Shown: one piece after another, positions 25,921-34,815 of the stretch
How the letters are laid out: each line of letters begins with the position of its first letter
Numbering within the stretch: the first letter of the stretch is position 1
From: an uncultured Paracoccaceae bacterium
GTDB lineage: Bacteria > Pseudomonadota > Alphaproteobacteria > Rhodobacterales > Rhodobacteraceae
Length of the DNA stretch: 35,710 bases
Direction of reading: 5' to 3'
NCBI GenBank assembly: GCA_947489325.1
Contig: CANLDA010000027.1
Coordinates: 1-35,710 of the forward strand
The notes under the pieces: model-generated
The model's database searches: none
Told to the model about the DNA's origin: nothing
The model's input: the letters and a program-made list of their open reading frames with translations, nothing else
Translations under genes and position numbers: made by a program

Positions 25921-25947
25921 GAAAAAAGGCCGGAGAAATCTCCGGCC
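25921..25947 (-). terminator. galU intrinsic terminator
   Basis: On the minus strand a 9-base-pair stem (GGCCGGAGA / TCTCCGGCC) is followed directly by TTTTTTC. It lies 36 bases past the galU stop and separates galU from the GT4 operon downstream. Confidence 0.9.
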
Positions 25948-25982
25948 GATAACAAATTACGTTTGCGCCATGCAATTGCACG

Positions 25983-26876
25983 TTATTGTGCGGCATTCTT
26001 AACGGCCATGATTTCATGAAGATACCGGCTCAGATCATCCTTAAGATCATCCCGCGCCAAGGCAAACGCGACAGTCGCCTGCAAAAACCCAGCCTTAGAG
26101 CCGCAATCAAAGCGTTGCCCGCGGAATCGATACCCAAAAACATCACGCTCTTGCTCAATCTCAGCAGCAATCGCATCAGTCAGCTGAATTTCACCACCTG
26201 ATCCAGCTTTGAGTTTCTGAATATTGTTCAAAACGTCGGGGGTCAGAATATAACGACCAATGACCGCCAAATTCGAAGGCGCGTCTTCAACGGATGGCTT
26301 TTCAACCATGCCCTTGACCGAAACCATTGTGCCCATGTCATCCTTAACGTCCAACACACCATAGGCTGATGCCTTTTCTGGCGGCACTTCCATTGCGGCC
26401 ACCATGCTGCCACCAGTTTCTTCATAGGCTTCGACCATCTGTTTCAGGCAGGATTCCTCGCCCGCGATCACGTCATCCGGCAGAATAACAGCAAATGGTT
26501 CATTGGCGATCAGACGACGCGCGCACCATACAGCATGTCCAAGGCCCAGCGCCTTGTGCTGACGGATATAAGCAATCGCGCCACTTTCCATATTGGTGTT
26601 GCGCACCTGTTCCAAAAGTTCGATTTTCCCCTTCTTGCGCAGCTCTTGCTCAAGATTGGGAGAGTGATCAAAATAATCCTCAAGCGCGCTTTTGCCGCGA
26701 GAGGTGACAAAAATGAATTCCTTGATCCCGGCTTCGCGGGCTTCATCAATGGCGTATTGAATCAAGGGGCGATCCACCAAAGATAGAATCTCCTTGGGAA
26801 CGGCCTTTGTGGCGGGTAAAAATCGAGTTCCCATTCCAGCCACTGGGAAAATCGCCTTCGTTACTTTTCTACGCAT
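25983..26876 (-). CDS. galU: UTP-glucose-1-phosphate uridylyltransferase
   Basis: A 297-residue bacterial UDP-glucose pyrophosphorylase making UDP-glucose from UTP and glucose-1-phosphate. The nucleotide-binding signature IFPVAGMGTRFLPATKAVPK is near the N-terminus, with EFIFVTSRGKSALEDYFD, VILPDDVI and VEKP in family order. I prefer ATG 26876, where homology begins; in-frame starts farther upstream add uncharacteristic residues. UDP-glucose feeds the glycosyltransferases on both sides. It has its own terminator and about 170 bases of upstream non-coding DNA, so it is probably a single transcription unit. Confidence 0.96.
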   Translation of the reverse strand: MRRKVTKAIFPVAGMGTRFLPATKAVPKEILSLVDRPLIQYAIDEAREAGIKEFIFVTSRGKSALEDYFDHSPNLEQELRKKGKIELLEQVRNTNMESGAIAYIRQHKALGLGHAVWCARRLIANEPFAVILPDDVIAGEESCLKQMVEAYEETGGSMVAAMEVPPEKASAYGVLDVKDDMGTMVSVKGMVEKPSVEDAPSNLAVIGRYILTPDVLNNIQKLKAGSGGEIQLTDAIAAEIEQERDVFGYRFRGQRFDCGSKAGFLQATVAFALARDDLKDDLSRYLHEIMAVKNAAQ

Positions 26877-27050
26877 ATCTCTGCCCATTTTTTCTGATCG
26901 CGACACAATTGGGACTGTGTTCTTGCGCGTCAACATAAACAAATTCCGATGTCATTACAACGCAAGTAACCAGCCAATACCCTGCTAAAACCAGCGAAAT
27001 CTTGACACTTGTATGTGACAGATTGTTTCAAATTGGTATACGATGTGATC

Positions 27051-28280
27051 TCATTTAATAAGACGCAAAACCGCAACGCGTTGCACTTCTTGTGCCAACC
27101 TCTTTTTGAACGTCGTCGTCTTGACCAATTTTTGATCTCGTTCTGATTTTCCAAAAATACCGCCCGTCTGTACCCAATACCCATCTGGGTGGAATGCTAC
27201 GTGGTGAAACAAGGTGGTTGGCGAAAACAGAAAAAGGCTCACCCGGTGTCCAGCCTGAACATCCTTTTGCGCATTTTGGCGCAATGCCTTGCCATTCCAA
27301 CTGCGCCCAGAGATCACCTGCGTTGCCTCACTCAACCCCGACATAGGTGAAAAATCATCCCCCGCCATAGGCAGCGGTTTGAGGGTCTGAATATCACGCC
27401 ATGCACCACTGGCATACCCTTCGCATAAGCCAGCCATAAGTTTTCGTAATGCAAAAGGATGCAATCTGGCGCCCTGCAGATGTCGCATTAGGCGGTGGCG
27501 TTGCTGTCGACGAAATCGCCTCCACACCTGATCATGCTCTGACTTTGGGCAGTGCTTGCGCAACCAAACTGCAAGGCTCGCTCCCAATTCCGACAAATCC
27601 CGCGGCACACGTTTAGCCGAACGGCGCGGGCTGGCCGCATATCCATGATGGACCTGCGCCATCGGTACAATCGCCGTGGCATACCCTGCATAGGCCAGCC
27701 GCATGTTCAAATCGGTCTCATCCAAAAAGAACCGATAAGCTGGATCAAACCCGCCAAGTTTGGCCAGAACATCCCGCCGCACCGCCATATTGGTGCCTTC
27801 GGTTTTGATCGCACGCCCATGTGCTGGGGTCAGAATGGTTGTGCGTGTCTCATCGACCTTCAAAGGGTGCGCATCCCCGGTCAAATCCACACTGCGTGCT
27901 TTCCATTGAAAGGAAATCCCATTGCGCCCGCGCACAAATCCTCCTGCGGCGGCCACACGCTGTTGTGCAAAAGGCTCCGCCAGATACCACAGCCATGACG
28001 GCTCTGGCACGGCGTCATCGTCAATGAATGCCACGATCTCTCCAGCCGCTCGCGCAATCCCCGCATTTCGCGCGGCAGAGATGTTAGCTTCTTGAAAAGA
28101 AACAAGTTTCAGATCATCCGCGCAAGGCATGGATCGCGCGGCCGCAATCCCTGCGTCATCCGCAACGACCACCACCTCGAATGCCGGATAATTAAGCTGC
28201 GATACACCTGTCAGACAGCGGGTCAAAGCGTCGGGGCGATCCCGACTGACAATAACCACACTGACCAAAGGCTGCGTCAT
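27051..28280 (-). CDS. Glycosyltransferase family 2
   Basis: A 409-residue classic GT2 enzyme. The N-terminal GT-A domain has SVVIVSRDRPDALTRCL, ANISAARNAGIARAAGEIVA, the DxD-type FIDDDAVPEP, and a late GGFDPAYRFFLDETDLNMRLA carrying the ED-like catalytic base region. Residues from about 240 are basic and unassigned. The start at 28280 overlaps the kdsB stop by 4 bases, so the gene is coupled to kdsB and cysQ. Addition of a sugar to an LPS core, O-antigen or capsule is likely, without a known substrate. Confidence 0.88.
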   Translation of the reverse strand: MTQPLVSVVIVSRDRPDALTRCLTGVSQLNYPAFEVVVVADDAGIAAARSMPCADDLKLVSFQEANISAARNAGIARAAGEIVAFIDDDAVPEPSWLWYLAEPFAQQRVAAAGGFVRGRNGISFQWKARSVDLTGDAHPLKVDETRTTILTPAHGRAIKTEGTNMAVRRDVLAKLGGFDPAYRFFLDETDLNMRLAYAGYATAIVPMAQVHHGYAASPRRSAKRVPRDLSELGASLAVWLRKHCPKSEHDQVWRRFRRQQRHRLMRHLQGARLHPFALRKLMAGLCEGYASGAWRDIQTLKPLPMAGDDFSPMSGLSEATQVISGRSWNGKALRQNAQKDVQAGHRVSLFLFSPTTLFHHVAFHPDGYWVQTGGIFGKSERDQKLVKTTTFKKRLAQEVQRVAVLRLIK

Positions 28281-29077
28281 GCGGCGCCCATTTGCGCCAT
28301 CATCGCCTCAATCCGGGGCACATCCTCTGGATTGTTCAACTCCCAGAACTGGCGGCCACGTGCCTCGACTTCGACGCAAAGCACCGTGTGCCCATGCTCC
28401 ATAAACCGCAATTGCTCCAACCCTTCCAGTTTCTCAAGCGGACCAGAAGACAAAGCAGGATAAGCAGCCAGCGCCTTGGGACGATAAGCATACACGCCAA
28501 CGTGGTGAAACACGGGCGTTTGTGCGTCATCCGCATAGGTATCTGACGTATAGGGAATGACTTCTTTAGAGAAATACATCGCATGGTTCTGCGCCGAGAA
28601 AACTGCCGTGGTGCCTCCAACGCGCCCCGCCTTACGATCCTCCAGAAATCCGTTCAGTGCCTGCCCATCGCAACGCAAGACAGGCGTGGCCACCTGCGCA
28701 TTCGGATCAGCCTGCAATCCTTTTACAAGGTCCTCGACAAACCATGCAGGCGTCAGGGGCGCATCCCCTTGCAAATTAACAATAATATCATACCCACCAC
28801 CTAGATTATCAAAGGCTTCTGAGCAGCGCTCCGTGCCGTTTTCACAGGTCTCAGAGGTCATAACAACCTCTGCTCCAAACGCCTCTGCCGCGTCGCGGAT
28901 ACGATCGTCATCCGTTGCAACGACAACACGATCCACGCCCTTCACAGTGCAGGCGGCTTCCCAACTGCGATGCACAAGGCTTTTGCTTTCGCCGGTTGCG
29001 CCGCGCAGCGTCGCCAAAGGTTTGCCCGGATAGCGGGTGGATGCAAAACGCGCGGGTATTACGATCAGTACAGACAT
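28277..29077 (-). CDS. kdsB: 3-deoxy-manno-octulosonate cytidylyltransferase (CMP-Kdo synthetase)
   Basis: A 266-residue enzyme activating Kdo with CTP to CMP-Kdo, needed for LPS inner core and Kdo-containing capsules. Family motifs are IPARFASTRYPGKPLA at the N-terminus, VVATDDDRI, NLQGDAPL, and FHHVGVYAYRPKAL with a later LE-x-LEQLRFMEHG. It overlaps cysQ by one base at its start and the GT2 gene by four bases at its end, giving a tight three-gene unit cysQ-kdsB-GT2. It works with KdsD (16193-17161) in the same route. Confidence 0.93.
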   Translation of the reverse strand: MSVLIVIPARFASTRYPGKPLATLRGATGESKSLVHRSWEAACTVKGVDRVVVATDDDRIRDAAEAFGAEVVMTSETCENGTERCSEAFDNLGGGYDIIVNLQGDAPLTPAWFVEDLVKGLQADPNAQVATPVLRCDGQALNGFLEDRKAGRVGGTTAVFSAQNHAMYFSKEVIPYTSDTYADDAQTPVFHHVGVYAYRPKALAAYPALSSGPLEKLEGLEQLRFMEHGHTVLCVEVEARGRQFWELNNPEDVPRIEAMMAQMGAA

Positions 29078-29874
29078 CAGGCTTCTTTCAATTCAACACT
29101 GGGTGCAAATGCTATGAAAAATGGATTGGCAAACCCATTTTTGCCATAGGTCAGCGGGCTGTGATCATCAAACCGCACAACATCACCACCAGCCCCCAAC
29201 AAGACCGCATGGCCAGCGGCGGTGTCCCATTCCATCGTGCGGCCCACACGCGGATACAAATCCGCCTCTCCGGTCGCCACAAGGCAGAATTTCAACGACG
29301 ACCCCGCGCTTTTGGAATCCTTGATCGCGTATTTGTTGATGTAATCCTCGGTCGCTTGGTCCCGGTGCGATTTAGATGCCACGATCATCAGACCCGCATT
29401 ATCTGCGGTTGAAACATTGATCGGAGCCATTTTACCAACGACAAACTTGTCAAACGGGCCAAATTCTTCGACCGATTGCCCATCTGCCTGCGTGAAGAAC
29501 ATGCGATCCTTGGCAGGGGCATAAACCACACCTCGCGTAGGCACACCGTTTTCAACATATGCGATGTTAACGGTAAAATCGCCACGACGATGGATGAATT
29601 CCTTGGTGCCATCCAACGGATCAACGATCAGAAACGTATGCCCTTTGGCTGTATGGCTTTCGGCTTGTTCTTCGGTCACAAGCATCACATCAGGAAACGC
29701 GGCCCGCAGTCCAGCAGAGATAATCGCATCTGCTGCTTCGTCGGCTTCGGTCACGGGGCTGTCGTCGGATTTTACCTTAACGTCGAAATCATTCGCGCCA
29801 TAGACTTCCATGATCTTGTCGCCCGCTTCGAGAGCAAGACGACGGATAACTTCGATAAGATTTGCGTAATTCAA
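29077..29874 (-). CDS. cysQ: 3'(2'),5'-bisphosphate nucleotidase CysQ
   Basis: A 265-residue inositol-monophosphatase-fold phosphatase, converting 3'-phosphoadenosine 5'-phosphate (PAP) to AMP. Metal-binding motifs are E68-E69, DPLDGT (85-90) and EWDTAAGHAVL near residue 215. The start is TTG 29874, with GGGAGA 6 bases upstream; there is no ATG nearby. PAP is the by-product of PAPS-dependent sulfation, so its linkage to polysaccharide genes and the NodH-like sulfotransferase fits sulfated glycan synthesis; sulfate assimilation is the general alternative. It diverges from the ABC permease gene. Confidence 0.92.
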   Translation of the reverse strand: MNYANLIEVIRRLALEAGDKIMEVYGANDFDVKVKSDDSPVTEADEAADAIISAGLRAAFPDVMLVTEEQAESHTAKGHTFLIVDPLDGTKEFIHRRGDFTVNIAYVENGVPTRGVVYAPAKDRMFFTQADGQSVEEFGPFDKFVVGKMAPINVSTADNAGLMIVASKSHRDQATEDYINKYAIKDSKSAGSSLKFCLVATGEADLYPRVGRTMEWDTAAGHAVLLGAGGDVVRFDDHSPLTYGKNGFANPFFIAFAPSVELKEA

Positions 29875-29988
29875 GAAAAATCTCCCGTGAACGCTTAGTT
29901 GAATTGGCTTTCATGGTTCCTTATGCTCTGCTGCTAACGGAACGGCAAGAATTCCGTGACATAAAGACCCCTCATCGGGATATCAGGC

Positions 29989-30810
29989 ATGTTTGAAAAG
30001 ATAGCACCGCGATCAAATATTGGTTCTGCACTGAACATTGCAGAGCTGATTTATCATGGTGCCGTACGCAGTGTGCGAAACACACACGGCAACGCCATCA
30101 TCGCGATTGCCATGAACATGCTTCAGGCGGTGATGCTTGTGGCGGTATTTTATATCATGTTCACCATCATGGGGCTGCGCAGCGCGGCAATCCGGGGTGA
30201 TTTCTTGATCTATATTATGTCTGGTGTGTTTCTGTTCATCACCCATGTGCGGGTCATGAAGGCCGTCATCGGAGCTGATGGTCCCTCATCACCGATGATG
30301 AAACACGCGCCGATGAATACCATCATTTCAATCTGCTCTGCGGCTCTTGGCGCGCTTTATGTGCAGATTTTATCGCTTTTCCTTGTGCTTTTCATTTACC
30401 ACGCCCTGTTTAAACCCGTTGAAATTTATCAGCCACTCAATGTGTTGGGCATGTTGATGATTGCATGGTTTTGTGGCGTGGCCGTTGGCGTCCTATTTCT
30501 GGCGATAAAACCCTGGGCCCCCAATTTCACCAACATTGGCAGTTCTCTTTACATGCGCGCCAATATGATTGCGTCAGGCAAGATGTTCGTCGCGAACACC
30601 TTGCCTACATTCATGCTGAAGATGTTTGATTGGAACCCATTGTTTCATTGCATCGATCAAGGGCGCGGATTTGCCTTTGTGAATTATTTCCCGCGCAACA
30701 GCTCTGTAACTTATCCCATTTATGTTGGCATCGCTATTTTGGTGATCGCCTTGATGGGTGAGTTTTACACAAGACGTCACGCTTCTCTCAGTTGGGAAGC
30801 TCGACGTTAA
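29989..30810 (+). CDS. ABC-2 type polysaccharide export permease (KpsM-like)
   Basis: A 273-residue integral membrane protein with about six hydrophobic helices: after an N-terminal amphipathic stretch at 1-35, helices at about 40-65, 70-90, 112-140, 150-170 and 238-260, with looser segments between. This matches ABC-2 permeases that export capsule or O-antigen (KpsM, Wzm). Those need a separate ATPase (KpsT/Wzt), and none lies next to it. The ATG at 29989 has GGGA upstream. It is alone on the plus strand between cysQ and dnaK. Role inferred from fold and neighbourhood. Confidence 0.8.
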   Translation: MFEKIAPRSNIGSALNIAELIYHGAVRSVRNTHGNAIIAIAMNMLQAVMLVAVFYIMFTIMGLRSAAIRGDFLIYIMSGVFLFITHVRVMKAVIGADGPSSPMMKHAPMNTIISICSAALGALYVQILSLFLVLFIYHALFKPVEIYQPLNVLGMLMIAWFCGVAVGVLFLAIKPWAPNFTNIGSSLYMRANMIASGKMFVANTLPTFMLKMFDWNPLFHCIDQGRGFAFVNYFPRNSSVTYPIYVGIAILVIALMGEFYTRRHASLSWEARR

Positions 30811-31157
30811 TATGTCCTTCCTCTCTCGTTGTTATGCACACGTCCAGATTCGCCAAACAGCGGCTTGATGCAAATTCAGACGCTTCCTGATCAGAGATCG
30901 CCCTTTTCCAAACCAAATTACCTTGTGATCAATTAGCTGAATTTGACCTTATTTAGGCGATGGTTGCGGATTCCTTGCTAAAATCTCTGAAATTTGCTGC
31001 ATCCTCTTGCCGGATATGGTTGCAGGGTCTTTTTTCCCTCCCTATATACCCTGCGAAGCGTAGTGATCATACTGGTCGCTGCAAAAGGAATCGGGGCTTG
31101 GACGCCATAACGGGTCTGTGTTCCGAAAGTTCGCCTTAAGTTAAGAAGGGATCAAAA
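30811..31157 (+). promoter_or_regulatory. dnaK upstream region
   Basis: A 347-base region without a gene. A good sigma70-type promoter is TTGCAG (31020-31025), 17-base spacer, TATATA (31043-31048). A 7-base-pair inverted repeat, GCAGGGT (31022-31028) and ACCCTGC (31048-31054), brackets the spacer. CTTG elements at 30974 and 31006 could be -35 halves of a heat-shock (RpoH) promoter, but I find no convincing matching -10. No CIRCE element is visible. AAGGGA precedes the dnaK ATG. Confidence 0.6.
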
Positions 31158-33071
31158 ATGAGCAAAGTAATTGGTATCGACCTCGGTACAACGAACTCTT
31201 GTGTGGCCATTATGGATGGCCCTCAGCCTAAAGTTATTGAAAACTCCGAAGGCACACGTACAACGCCTTCGATCGTGGCTTTCACCGACAGCGAACGTCT
31301 TGTCGGTCAACCTGCAAAACGTCAGGCCGTCACCAACCCAGACAACACCGTCTTTGGCGTAAAGCGCCTGATCGGTCGTCGGTTTGATGACAAAGACCTT
31401 GCCAAAGACAAAAAGAACCTGCCATTCGCAGTGATCAACGGCGGCAACGGCGATGCATGGGTTGAAGCCAAGGGCGAAAAATACAGCCCCTCACAAATTT
31501 CCGCTTTCATCCTGCAAAAGATGAAAGAAACCGCTGAATCCTATTTGGGCGAAGGCGTGACACAGGCGGTTATCACCGTGCCTGCGTATTTCAACGACGC
31601 ACAGCGTCAGGCGACCAAAGACGCCGGCAAAATTGCTGGCCTTGAAGTTCTGCGCATCATCAACGAACCAACCGCGGCCGCATTGGCCTATGGCCTGGAC
31701 AAAGAAGAAACCCAAACCATCGCGGTCTATGACCTTGGTGGCGGTACGTTCGACGTGACCATTCTGGAAATCGACGACGGTCTTTTCGAAGTAAAATCCA
31801 CCAACGGCGACACGTTCCTGGGCGGTGAAGATTTTGACATGCGTATTGTCAATTATTTGGCGGACCAGTTCAAAAAAGAGCACGGTGTTGATCTGACCAA
31901 AGACAAAATGGCCCTGCAGCGTCTGAAAGAAGCTGCAGAGAAAGCCAAGATCGAACTGTCCTCCAGCTCGCAAACTGAAATCAACCAGCCGTTCATTTCG
32001 ATGGACCCAAACAGCGGTCAGCCTTTGCACCTTGTTGTAAAGCTGACCCGTGCCAAGCTGGAATCTTTGGTTGGTGACCTGATCAAAGCGTCCCTGAAGC
32101 CTTGCCAAGCCGCGCTGAAAGATGCTGGCCTGACGGCAAACGACATCGACGAAGTTGTTTTGGTTGGCGGTATGACACGTATGCCACGCGTCACCGAAGA
32201 AGTGACCAAGTTCTTTGGCAAAGAGCCCCACAAGGGTGTGAACCCTGACGAAGTGGTTGCCATGGGTGCTGCCATTCAGGCCGGTGTTCTGCAAGGCGAC
32301 GTGAAAGATGTTGTTTTGCTGGACGTGACACCTCTGTCATTGGGCATCGAAACGCTGGGTGGCGTGTTCACCCGTCTGATCGACCGCAACACCACGATCC
32401 CAACCAAGAAATCGCAAATCTTCTCGACCGCCGAAGACAACCAGAACGCTGTGACCATCCGTTGTTTCCAAGGGGAACGCGAAATGGCTGCAGACAACAA
32501 AATTCTGGGTCAGTTCAACCTTGAAGAGATCCCACCTGCCCCACGCGGCCTGCCACAAATCGAAGTGACCTTTGACATCGACGCCAACGGCATCGTGTCG
32601 GTTGGCGCTTTGGACAAAGGCACCGGCAAAGAGCAGAAGATCACCATTCAAGCATCGGGTGGCCTGTCAGATTCGGACATCGAACAAATGGTTCAGGACG
32701 CCGAAGACAACGCCGAGGCGGACAAAGAACGTCGCGAAATGGTCGAAGCCCGCAACCAGTCAGAAAGCCTGATCCACTCGACAGAAAAAGCGATGGAAGA
32801 GCATGCCGACAAGGTTGACCCAACCACCATCGAAGCGATCGAATTGGCAATTTCTGCGCTGAAGGATGATCTGGAAAAAGACGACGCCACGGCGGAAAAA
32901 ATCAAGTCTGGCATCCAGAACGTAACCGAAGCAGCGATGAAGCTGGGCGAAGCGATCTATAAGGCCGGTCAAGACGAGGGCGGCGAGCCTGCGGCGGCTG
33001 ACGAAATGGGCGGCGATGACGATACCATCGTGGATGCCGATTTCGAAGATCTGGACGGCAACAAACGCTGA
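31158..33071 (+). CDS. dnaK: Molecular chaperone DnaK (Hsp70)
   Basis: A 637-residue Hsp70. The ATPase domain begins [17 protein letters not shown] (phosphate-binding loop D8-S14), with [32 protein letters not shown] and [13 protein letters not shown] in order. The substrate-binding domain follows from about 390 ([17 protein letters not shown]), then the helical lid, ending in the acidic [18 protein letters not shown]. Length is normal. It folds and refolds proteins with DnaJ, encoded 79 bases downstream, and GrpE, not in this window. Confidence 0.99.
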   Translation: MSKVIGIDLGTTNSCVAIMDGPQPKVIENSEGTRTTPSIVAFTDSERLVGQPAKRQAVTNPDNTVFGVKRLIGRRFDDKDLAKDKKNLPFAVINGGNGDAWVEAKGEKYSPSQISAFILQKMKETAESYLGEGVTQAVITVPAYFNDAQRQATKDAGKIAGLEVLRIINEPTAAALAYGLDKEETQTIAVYDLGGGTFDVTILEIDDGLFEVKSTNGDTFLGGEDFDMRIVNYLADQFKKEHGVDLTKDKMALQRLKEAAEKAKIELSSSSQTEINQPFISMDPNSGQPLHLVVKLTRAKLESLVGDLIKASLKPCQAALKDAGLTANDIDEVVLVGGMTRMPRVTEEVTKFFGKEPHKGVNPDEVVAMGAAIQAGVLQGDVKDVVLLDVTPLSLGIETLGGVFTRLIDRNTTIPTKKSQIFSTAEDNQNAVTIRCFQGEREMAADNKILGQFNLEEIPPAPRGLPQIEVTFDIDANGIVSVGALDKGTGKEQKITIQASGGLSDSDIEQMVQDAEDNAEADKERREMVEARNQSESLIHSTEKAMEEHADKVDPTTIEAIELAISALKDDLEKDDATAEKIKSGIQNVTEAAMKLGEAIYKAGQDEGGEPAAADEMGGDDDTIVDADFEDLDGNKR

Positions 33072-33094
33072 TTGACGCCAATCCCGGAACAGAT

Positions 33095-33123
33095 AGGGCC
33101 GGTCCGAATACCGGGCCGGCCCT
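33095..33123 (+). terminator. Hairpin in the dnaK-dnaJ gap
   Basis: A 12-base-pair, very GC-rich stem (AGGGCCGGTCCG with its complement, one G-U pair) and a 5-base loop, 23 bases past the dnaK stop and 27 bases before the dnaJ start. The bases after it (TGTCGTTCC) are not a strong T tract. It probably attenuates read-through or protects the dnaK mRNA 3' end, lowering DnaJ relative to DnaK. Confidence 0.65.
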
Positions 33124-33150
33124 TGTCGTTCCTCTATAAGGGAAGAATCC

Positions 33151-34296
33151 ATGGCAAAACGTGACTATTACGATGTGCTTGGCGTCTCTAAAGGGGCATC
33201 AGCGGATGAGATCAAAAAGGCCTATCGCAAGAAGGCCAAAGAACTGCATCCTGACCGCAACAAAGATAACCCCGAAGCAGAAGCGCAATTCAAAGAATCA
33301 GGCGAAGCCTATGAAGTCCTGAAAGACGCCGAGAAGAAGGCAGCCTATGACCGCTTTGGTCATGCTGCATTCGAAGGCGGCATGGGCGGCGGCGGTGGCC
33401 GTCCCGGCGCGGGTGGTCAAGGTGACTTTGCCAGCGCATTTTCAGACGTATTCGACGACCTTTTTGGCGATTTCATGGGTGGACGTGGCGGCGGTGGCCG
33501 TCAACGCGCAGCCCGCGGTTCAGACCTGCGATATAACCTGCGTGTGACGCTGGAAGAGGCCTTTCAAGGCCTACAAAAAGCCATTCAGGTGCCGACCTCT
33601 ATCTCTTGTGAGAAATGTCAGGGGTCAGGGGCCGAAGGTGGAGCCGAACCGACAACCTGCCCAACATGTTCGGGCATGGGTAAGGTGCGTGCGCAACAGG
33701 GTTTCTTTACCGTGGAACGCACATGCCCAACCTGTTCTGGCCTTGGTCAAACGATCAAGAATCCTTGTCAGGGGTGCGGTGGTGCAGGGCGCGTGGAACG
33801 TGACCGATCTTTGTCTGTCAACATTCCGGCAGGCGTGGAAACTGGCACCCGTATTCGCCTGTCTGGCGAAGGCGAAGCCGGGATGCGAGGCGGCCCCACG
33901 GGCGACCTCTATATCTTTATCGATGTTACAGCGCATAAGATTTTTGAGCGCGAGGGCAACAACCTGTTTTGTCGCGTGCCCGTCTCAATGGCAACCGCTG
34001 CCTTGGGTGGTGACATTGAGGTGCCGACAATCGACGGTGGTCGCTCTCGCGTGAAAATCCCATCTGGCAGCCAATCCGGTCGTCAGATGCGCCTGCGTGG
34101 CAAAGGTATGCCTGCCCTGCGTGGTGGTGGCAGCGGCGACATGTTCATCGAACTGGCCGCGGAAACGCCGGTTAACCTGACCAGCCGCCAAAAAGAACTG
34201 TTGCGCGAATTTGAAGAGCTGTCCGAGGATAACAACCCGGAAAGCCGTAGCTTTTTCAAATCTGTTAAATCCTTTTGGGATTCAATGAAGGGCTGA
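33151..34296 (+). CDS. dnaJ: Molecular chaperone DnaJ (Hsp40)
   Basis: A 381-residue class I J-protein. The J domain has the HPD tripeptide at 33-35 (ELHPDRNKD). A glycine-rich segment runs about 74-115 ([16 protein letters not shown]). The zinc-binding region has four CxxCxGxG-type repeats ([32 protein letters not shown]). The substrate-binding barrels follow ([20 protein letters not shown]). It stimulates DnaK ATPase and delivers unfolded clients. It shares the dnaK transcript or a read-through of the hairpin before it, and is closed by a strong terminator. Confidence 0.99.
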   Translation: MAKRDYYDVLGVSKGASADEIKKAYRKKAKELHPDRNKDNPEAEAQFKESGEAYEVLKDAEKKAAYDRFGHAAFEGGMGGGGGRPGAGGQGDFASAFSDVFDDLFGDFMGGRGGGGRQRAARGSDLRYNLRVTLEEAFQGLQKAIQVPTSISCEKCQGSGAEGGAEPTTCPTCSGMGKVRAQQGFFTVERTCPTCSGLGQTIKNPCQGCGGAGRVERDRSLSVNIPAGVETGTRIRLSGEGEAGMRGGPTGDLYIFIDVTAHKIFEREGNNLFCRVPVSMATAALGGDIEVPTIDGGRSRVKIPSGSQSGRQMRLRGKGMPALRGGGSGDMFIELAAETPVNLTSRQKELLREFEELSEDNNPESRSFFKSVKSFWDSMKG

Positions 34297-34316
34297 TCGC
34301 TTTCATAAAAGTGTTG

Positions 34317-34351
34317 AAAAGGCGCGCCTTCTCAGAGGGCGCGCCTTTTTT
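34317..34351 (+). terminator. dnaKJ intrinsic terminator
   Basis: A GGCGCGCC / GGCGCGCC stem, extended by AAAA on the left and six T residues on the right, begins 21 bases past the dnaJ stop. The A/T extension makes it effective in both directions. Confidence 0.92.
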
Positions 34352-34454
34352 CGTGAGAGGTTAATTGGGGGCCAGTGGACCGGACCAAATTTTTTTGATT
34401 GTGGATCATTTTAATTTGGATTGGCCTGCTTGTTTTGGCTGTTGTTGATTTGAG

Positions 34455-34815
34455 TCACTGCCCGTCACTTTCCGGTGCTTTTGGCAGCTCGCATTCGATG
34501 GTGCTATTGTAACCCCCGGATGTCAATCTATGGGTGACGCTCTTGATGGACCACAAGGTGGGGATGCTGGGACGCAGGCCGATGGCGAGGAGTTGGCCCT
34601 CGGCGCGCAATATGGGGTTGCCGGGCAGTCTGAGAGAGAGGGTGTGGCCAATGCGGGTTTGTTCATCCAGTTTGGCACGGGCGGCATTTTTGGCGGCGGT
34701 CTGTGATTGATGAGCATGGGGGATCTCAAACACCGGAGCACCATCGCCAACGGTGACAGTCTCTTTCTCGCCCTTGGCTTTGTTGTGCCAGCTCGCTTTG
34801 ACACTCTTATATATG
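34455..34815 (-). pseudogene. Phage late control D (tail hub) gene, 3' fragment
   Basis: An open minus-strand frame runs from the IS edge at 34815 to a stop at 34455, about 119 residues, with no proper start. It matches the C-terminal part of phage late control D (gpD) tail proteins: VKASWHNKAKGEKETVTVGD, then a segment with AAKNAARAKLDEQTR, LSLRLPGNPIL, LRPSIPTLWSIKSVTHRLTS and STIECELP. Full gpD proteins are much longer, so most of the N-terminal part is missing. The IS element is inserted exactly at its 5' end, and the remainder is not found on the other side. It is a prophage or tailocin remnant next to dnaJ. Confidence 0.78.

Noticed and set aside
30970-31050. Sigma32 (RpoH) promoter for dnaK
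   Set aside because: CTTG half-sites exist at 30974 and 31006, but I found no good -10 partner at normal spacing, so only the sigma70-type site is reported.
31491-32294. 267-residue minus-strand open frame within dnaK
   Set aside because: Antisense shadow of a strongly biased, conserved gene; a well-known false call for dnaK.
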